From: Ensifer oleiphilus
GTDB taxonomy: Bacteria; Pseudomonadota; Alphaproteobacteria; Rhizobiales; Rhizobiaceae
NCBI RefSeq assembly: GCF_013371465.1
Contig: NZ_JABWDU010000007.1
Coordinates: 124,001-188,000 of the forward strand
DNA: 64,000 nt
Direction: 5' to 3'
The notes below the pieces were generated by a model. The model had not been told where the DNA came from. It saw nothing but the letters and a program-made list of their open reading frames with translations, and made no database searches. Made by a program: the position numbers and the translations under genes. Numbering within the stretch: position 1 is the first letter of the stretch; the number at the start of each line of letters is the position of its first letter. Shown one piece after another: positions 61,926 to 64,000 of this stretch.

Positions 61926-62411
61926 ATGAAAAGAATAGGCGCAGTAATCGTGGCCGCGGCTACGGCCCTCTCAGGGTTCTCGGCGCAGGCCGTGCCCATG
62001 TCCCCCGTTTTGGCCGGACAGTCGGCTTCCCAGCCTGTCGAGTTGATCCACCACAAGCCAGGTCATTGCGGCGGACCGCCCCATAGAAGCGGCTATGACG
62101 GCTACCGTTACGGCGGCAACCGTTACAATGCTGGGCCACGATACGGCTATTACAACGGCTACGAGGGCTATCGTTACCGTCGCGACGGGTACCGTCGGCA
62201 CAGCGACGGGTGGTGGTATCCTCTGGCGGCATTCGGAGCAGGAGTGGTTGTCGGTGGCGCGATCGCGCAGCCGCCCCGCAGGGTCTATTCCAACGCGCCG
62301 TCAGCGCATGTCGAATGGTGCTATGACCGCTATCGTTCGTACAGAGCCTACGACAACACTTTCCAGCCCTATTATGGGCCGCGCCAGGAATGCGTGTCGC
62401 CATATTATTGA
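61926..62411 (+). CDS. BA14K-family secreted protein, copy 2
   Basis: This 161-residue protein has the same layout as copy 1: signal peptide, Gly/Tyr/Arg-rich segment, short hydrophobic segment and BA14K C-terminus. Against copy 1 the substitutions are Tyr to Cys in PGHCGG, Lys to Arg, Asn to Asp, Asn to Tyr and Ile to Val, with only two silent changes. The new cysteine is the notable difference, as it could form a disulfide with one of the two cysteines of the BA14K motif. Confidence 0.85.
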   Translation: MKRIGAVIVAAATALSGFSAQAVPMSPVLAGQSASQPVELIHHKPGHCGGPPHRSGYDGYRYGGNRYNAGPRYGYYNGYEGYRYRRDGYRRHSDGWWYPLAAFGAGVVVGGAIAQPPRRVYSNAPSAHVEWCYDRYRSYRAYDNTFQPYYGPRQECVSPYY

Positions 62412-62629
62412 GCGACAGCGCCTGCCCGCTTCGGAGAATATATACGAGATGTTCTCCGACACATTTGTACCGAACTCAGGACACGTTGCGTGCAACCGAG
62501 GTCGGGAATTTCCGGCTGAGCGGGCTCAACTTATCCGCATCGCGGTCCGCCAGAAAAAGCAAGGAATGAAGCTGTGGCCAGCGCAAAATTAGTGATCGCT
62601 CAACGTGCGACCAAGGATTCGTGTTGAGG

Positions 62630-63013
62630 TCAACGCGCTGCAACTGCCTGCACCTTGATACGGCCCCCGAAAGGCAATTTGGCGGCCTGATAGATGGTTC
62701 GCGCCGGCCTTTGCCCTTCCGGGAAGAGTTCCGCGTAGAGACGATTGACCTCATTGACGTCCGCCAGATCTATAAAAGCCAGATCGACATAGACGATATC
62801 GGCGGTGCTGAATCCCGCAGCCTTGGCAATCCGAAAGACATGTTCAAAAGCTCGCCGTGCCTCTTCGAGGGTACTGCCGGGCACATAGTTACCATCGTCG
62901 CCGACGGACAATTGGCCACTGATCCAGCATTGATTGCCGACAACGACAGCGTTGCTAATAGGAGACGGTGACGGTGGAACCCCGTCAACGTTGACAATGT
63001 ATCGTTTTATCAT
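62630..63013 (-). CDS. ridA: RidA-family protein
   Basis: This 127-residue RidA/YjgF-family protein shows NAVVVGNQCWISGQLSVGDD, STLEEARRAFEHVFRIAKAA, and IVYVDLAFIDLADVNEVNRL with RPARTIYQAAKLPFGG, which carries the conserved arginine that binds imine/enamine carboxylates. It deaminates reactive enamines. CGAGG precedes the ATG at 63013. Its last third is also present as a remnant beside the aldo/keto reductase pseudogene. Confidence 0.9.
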   Translation of the reverse strand: MIKRYIVNVDGVPPSPSPISNAVVVGNQCWISGQLSVGDDGNYVPGSTLEEARRAFEHVFRIAKAAGFSTADIVYVDLAFIDLADVNEVNRLYAELFPEGQRPARTIYQAAKLPFGGRIKVQAVAAR

Positions 63014-63589
63014 GTCTTTCCTCGCTTGAATCTGGCTGGCCCCGTCGCGGGGCGCACGCCCCATCCTCTCTGCTCCGTGGATCTGCGTGGCGGGCGAGAT
63101 GCGCGATCTCGTTCTGAGAGTAGACGGCGACGCCGAATTCTTGCAGCGACCGAGGTCGCCACGCACTCACCGAACTTGCGCTCTTATCGTAGCGGCCCGT
63201 GTAAGAGCCGGACATCCATCGCTAAATAGCGCGTAGAGCCATCCGTTGACACTCGCGTGGACACCGCGATGCGCGCGCCTAGGAGGTGTTCTCCGTGACG
63301 CGCCGCCGAAATCTGGCTCGATCTCGGCCGGCGGGCGCGGAATGGAAAACCGGCAGCAAGCTCCAAACAATGCGGAACGACCCAACCGCTCTGCTGCCAT
63401 TTACACAGCAAATCATTTTCGAACAGCTTTGCGCGGCCATAGTAACGCACGCGTTCACCGAGCACAGGCACTGACGAGGATCTTTGGCTTCCTGTCACCA
63501 TCATGCCGGACTGTTTCTTGTTGTTGACGGCATGCTTAGAGCCTTCAGCGGCGACGCCTTCTCCGCCGGTACGCGCCACGTACTTTGCG
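63014..63589. other. Largely gene-free interval between ridA and the MerR-like pseudogene
   Basis: About 580 bp hold no recognised gene. A GTG at 63298, eight bases after a perfect AGGAGG, opens a 58-codon plus-strand frame (TRRRNLARSRPAGAEWKTGS at the start) without a known family; I list it only as a possibility here. On the minus strand a 131-codon frame has no motif. Confidence 0.35.
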
Positions 63590-64000
63590 TCAGGTTCGCA
63601 GCCCTTGCTCGGAGAATTTAGTTGTGGACGTTACTCGCCTCTTCATGGTGCTGTATAACGTCGCCACGCCATCGAAACGAGGTGTGGTGATCGTTCTCGG
63701 TTGGCTAGTCTCGCTGGAAGCCATGTGATCGATGATCGTATAAACCGGATGCTCATCCCCCGACCAGGACTCTGCCAGCCGCCGCACATTGCAGAGTATC
63801 GTTTGCATTTCGGCGATCTTGCCCTCAAGCTCTCGCACCTGCTCAAGAGCGATCTCCTTGGCATCCGCGCTTGCCCGGCGGTCATTCTGCTAGAGATGGA
63901 TGAGCCTTTGGATGTGTTCGACCAAAAACCCAAGGTCCCGTGCCTTCCGAATGAAACGGAGCGTGCCGAGATCTCTCCAGCGATAGACACGGTAACCGGA
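63590..64000 (-). pseudogene. MerR-family regulator (HmrR/CueR-like) with in-frame amber, partial
   Basis: Reading from the right edge: SGYRVYRWRDLGTLRFIRKA, then RDLGFLVEHIQRLIHL, a TAG stop (63890-63892), and in the same frame QNDRRASADAKEIALEQVRE and LEGKIAEMQTILCNVRRLAE. This matches heavy-metal MerR regulators, which have Trp just where the TAG stands (L-W-Q/D), so a TGG to TAG change is likely. The metal-binding C-terminal loop is also altered: HPVYTIIDHMA lacks the CxxC-type cysteines. The N-terminus lies outside the window. Confidence 0.75.

Larger units (their letters stand above)
61575..62729 (+). repeat. 1.2-kb duplication, copy 2
   Basis: This copy is the counterpart of 35336-36547. 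It comprises a shorter DUF1194-like remnant (lacking ~27 bp that encode VINGLVIPI and about 29 bp further on), the second BA14K gene and the 3' end of an intact ridA gene that continues past the end of the match. It is therefore the likely source copy for the ridA part. Confidence 0.9.

Overview
The window is about 64 kb of GC-rich alphaproteobacterial DNA. It most resembles an accessory part (megaplasmid, chromid or variable chromosomal region) of a Rhizobiaceae genome, probably Sinorhizobium/Ensifer or a close relative. The clues are an ExsH-type succinoglycan glycanase with RTX-like repeats, BA14K-family proteins, many LysR/AraC/TetR/MerR regulators, branched-chain-type ABC transporters and PAS-rich FixL/FixJ-like signalling. 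I saw no rRNA, tRNA, ribosomal, replication or CRISPR genes and no intact transposase. The genus is inferred from gene content only.

Layout. 1-6.9 kb: a minus-strand operon (anthranilate-type CoA ligase, tryptophan 2,3-dioxygenase, LivK-like binding protein, LivH, LivM, start of LivG) with a divergent kynurenine-formamidase-like hydrolase, pointing to uptake and breakdown of tryptophan or kynurenine through anthraniloyl-CoA. 7.4-12.4 kb: a SARP/TolB/TPR regulator divergent from a cysteine-synthase-like enzyme and a PLP decarboxylase, then a DsrE protein. 12.9-20.4 kb: two oxidoreductases under a divergent LysR, then a translationally coupled four-gene operon (NTF2-like, Gfo/Idh/MocA, two medium-chain reductases) divergent from an AraC regulator. 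20.3-23.5 kb: sensor kinase, FixJ-like regulator and lone receiver. 23.7-26.1 kb: two Tat-exported hydrolases and an AhpD-like protein. 26.5-34 kb: a transsulfuration-type PLP enzyme, two near-twin quinone reductases, a tautomerase, a DUF983 protein, a LysR and an SDR.

34-46.9 kb is a mosaic of live genes and relics. It has a cupin pseudogene with two nonsense codons, copy 1 of a 1.2-kb duplication (DUF1194-like remnant, BA14K gene, ridA tail), a frameshifted and truncated aldo/keto reductase with a readable MerR operator, a TetR/epimerase pair, SulP and GYD proteins, fragments of an alpha/beta hydrolase and a LysR protein, a Tat MBL hydrolase/PNPOx pair with its LysR, a DUF938 methyltransferase, and a molybdopterin-oxidoreductase remnant. 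46.9-52.1 kb: cold-shock protein, ExsH, intact cupin, OhrR/MarR regulator with direct repeats, and two alpha/beta hydrolases.

53.5-59.2 kb is an arsenic island: arsR, a broken arsN-like acetyltransferase, LMW-PTP arsC, acr3, glutaredoxin-type arsC and arsH in a nearly gapless chain, converging on an ArsK-like MFS exporter and a second arsR, with a divergent DUF6428 gene. Dyads sit at both arsR promoters. 59.2-64 kb: a second LysR remnant, a Cys/His-rich secreted protein, a nested palindrome before a CheR-like methyltransferase, copy 2 of the duplication (with intact ridA), and a MerR/HmrR-like regulator with an in-frame stop at the right edge. Decay and duplication of small genes is a theme of the right half.
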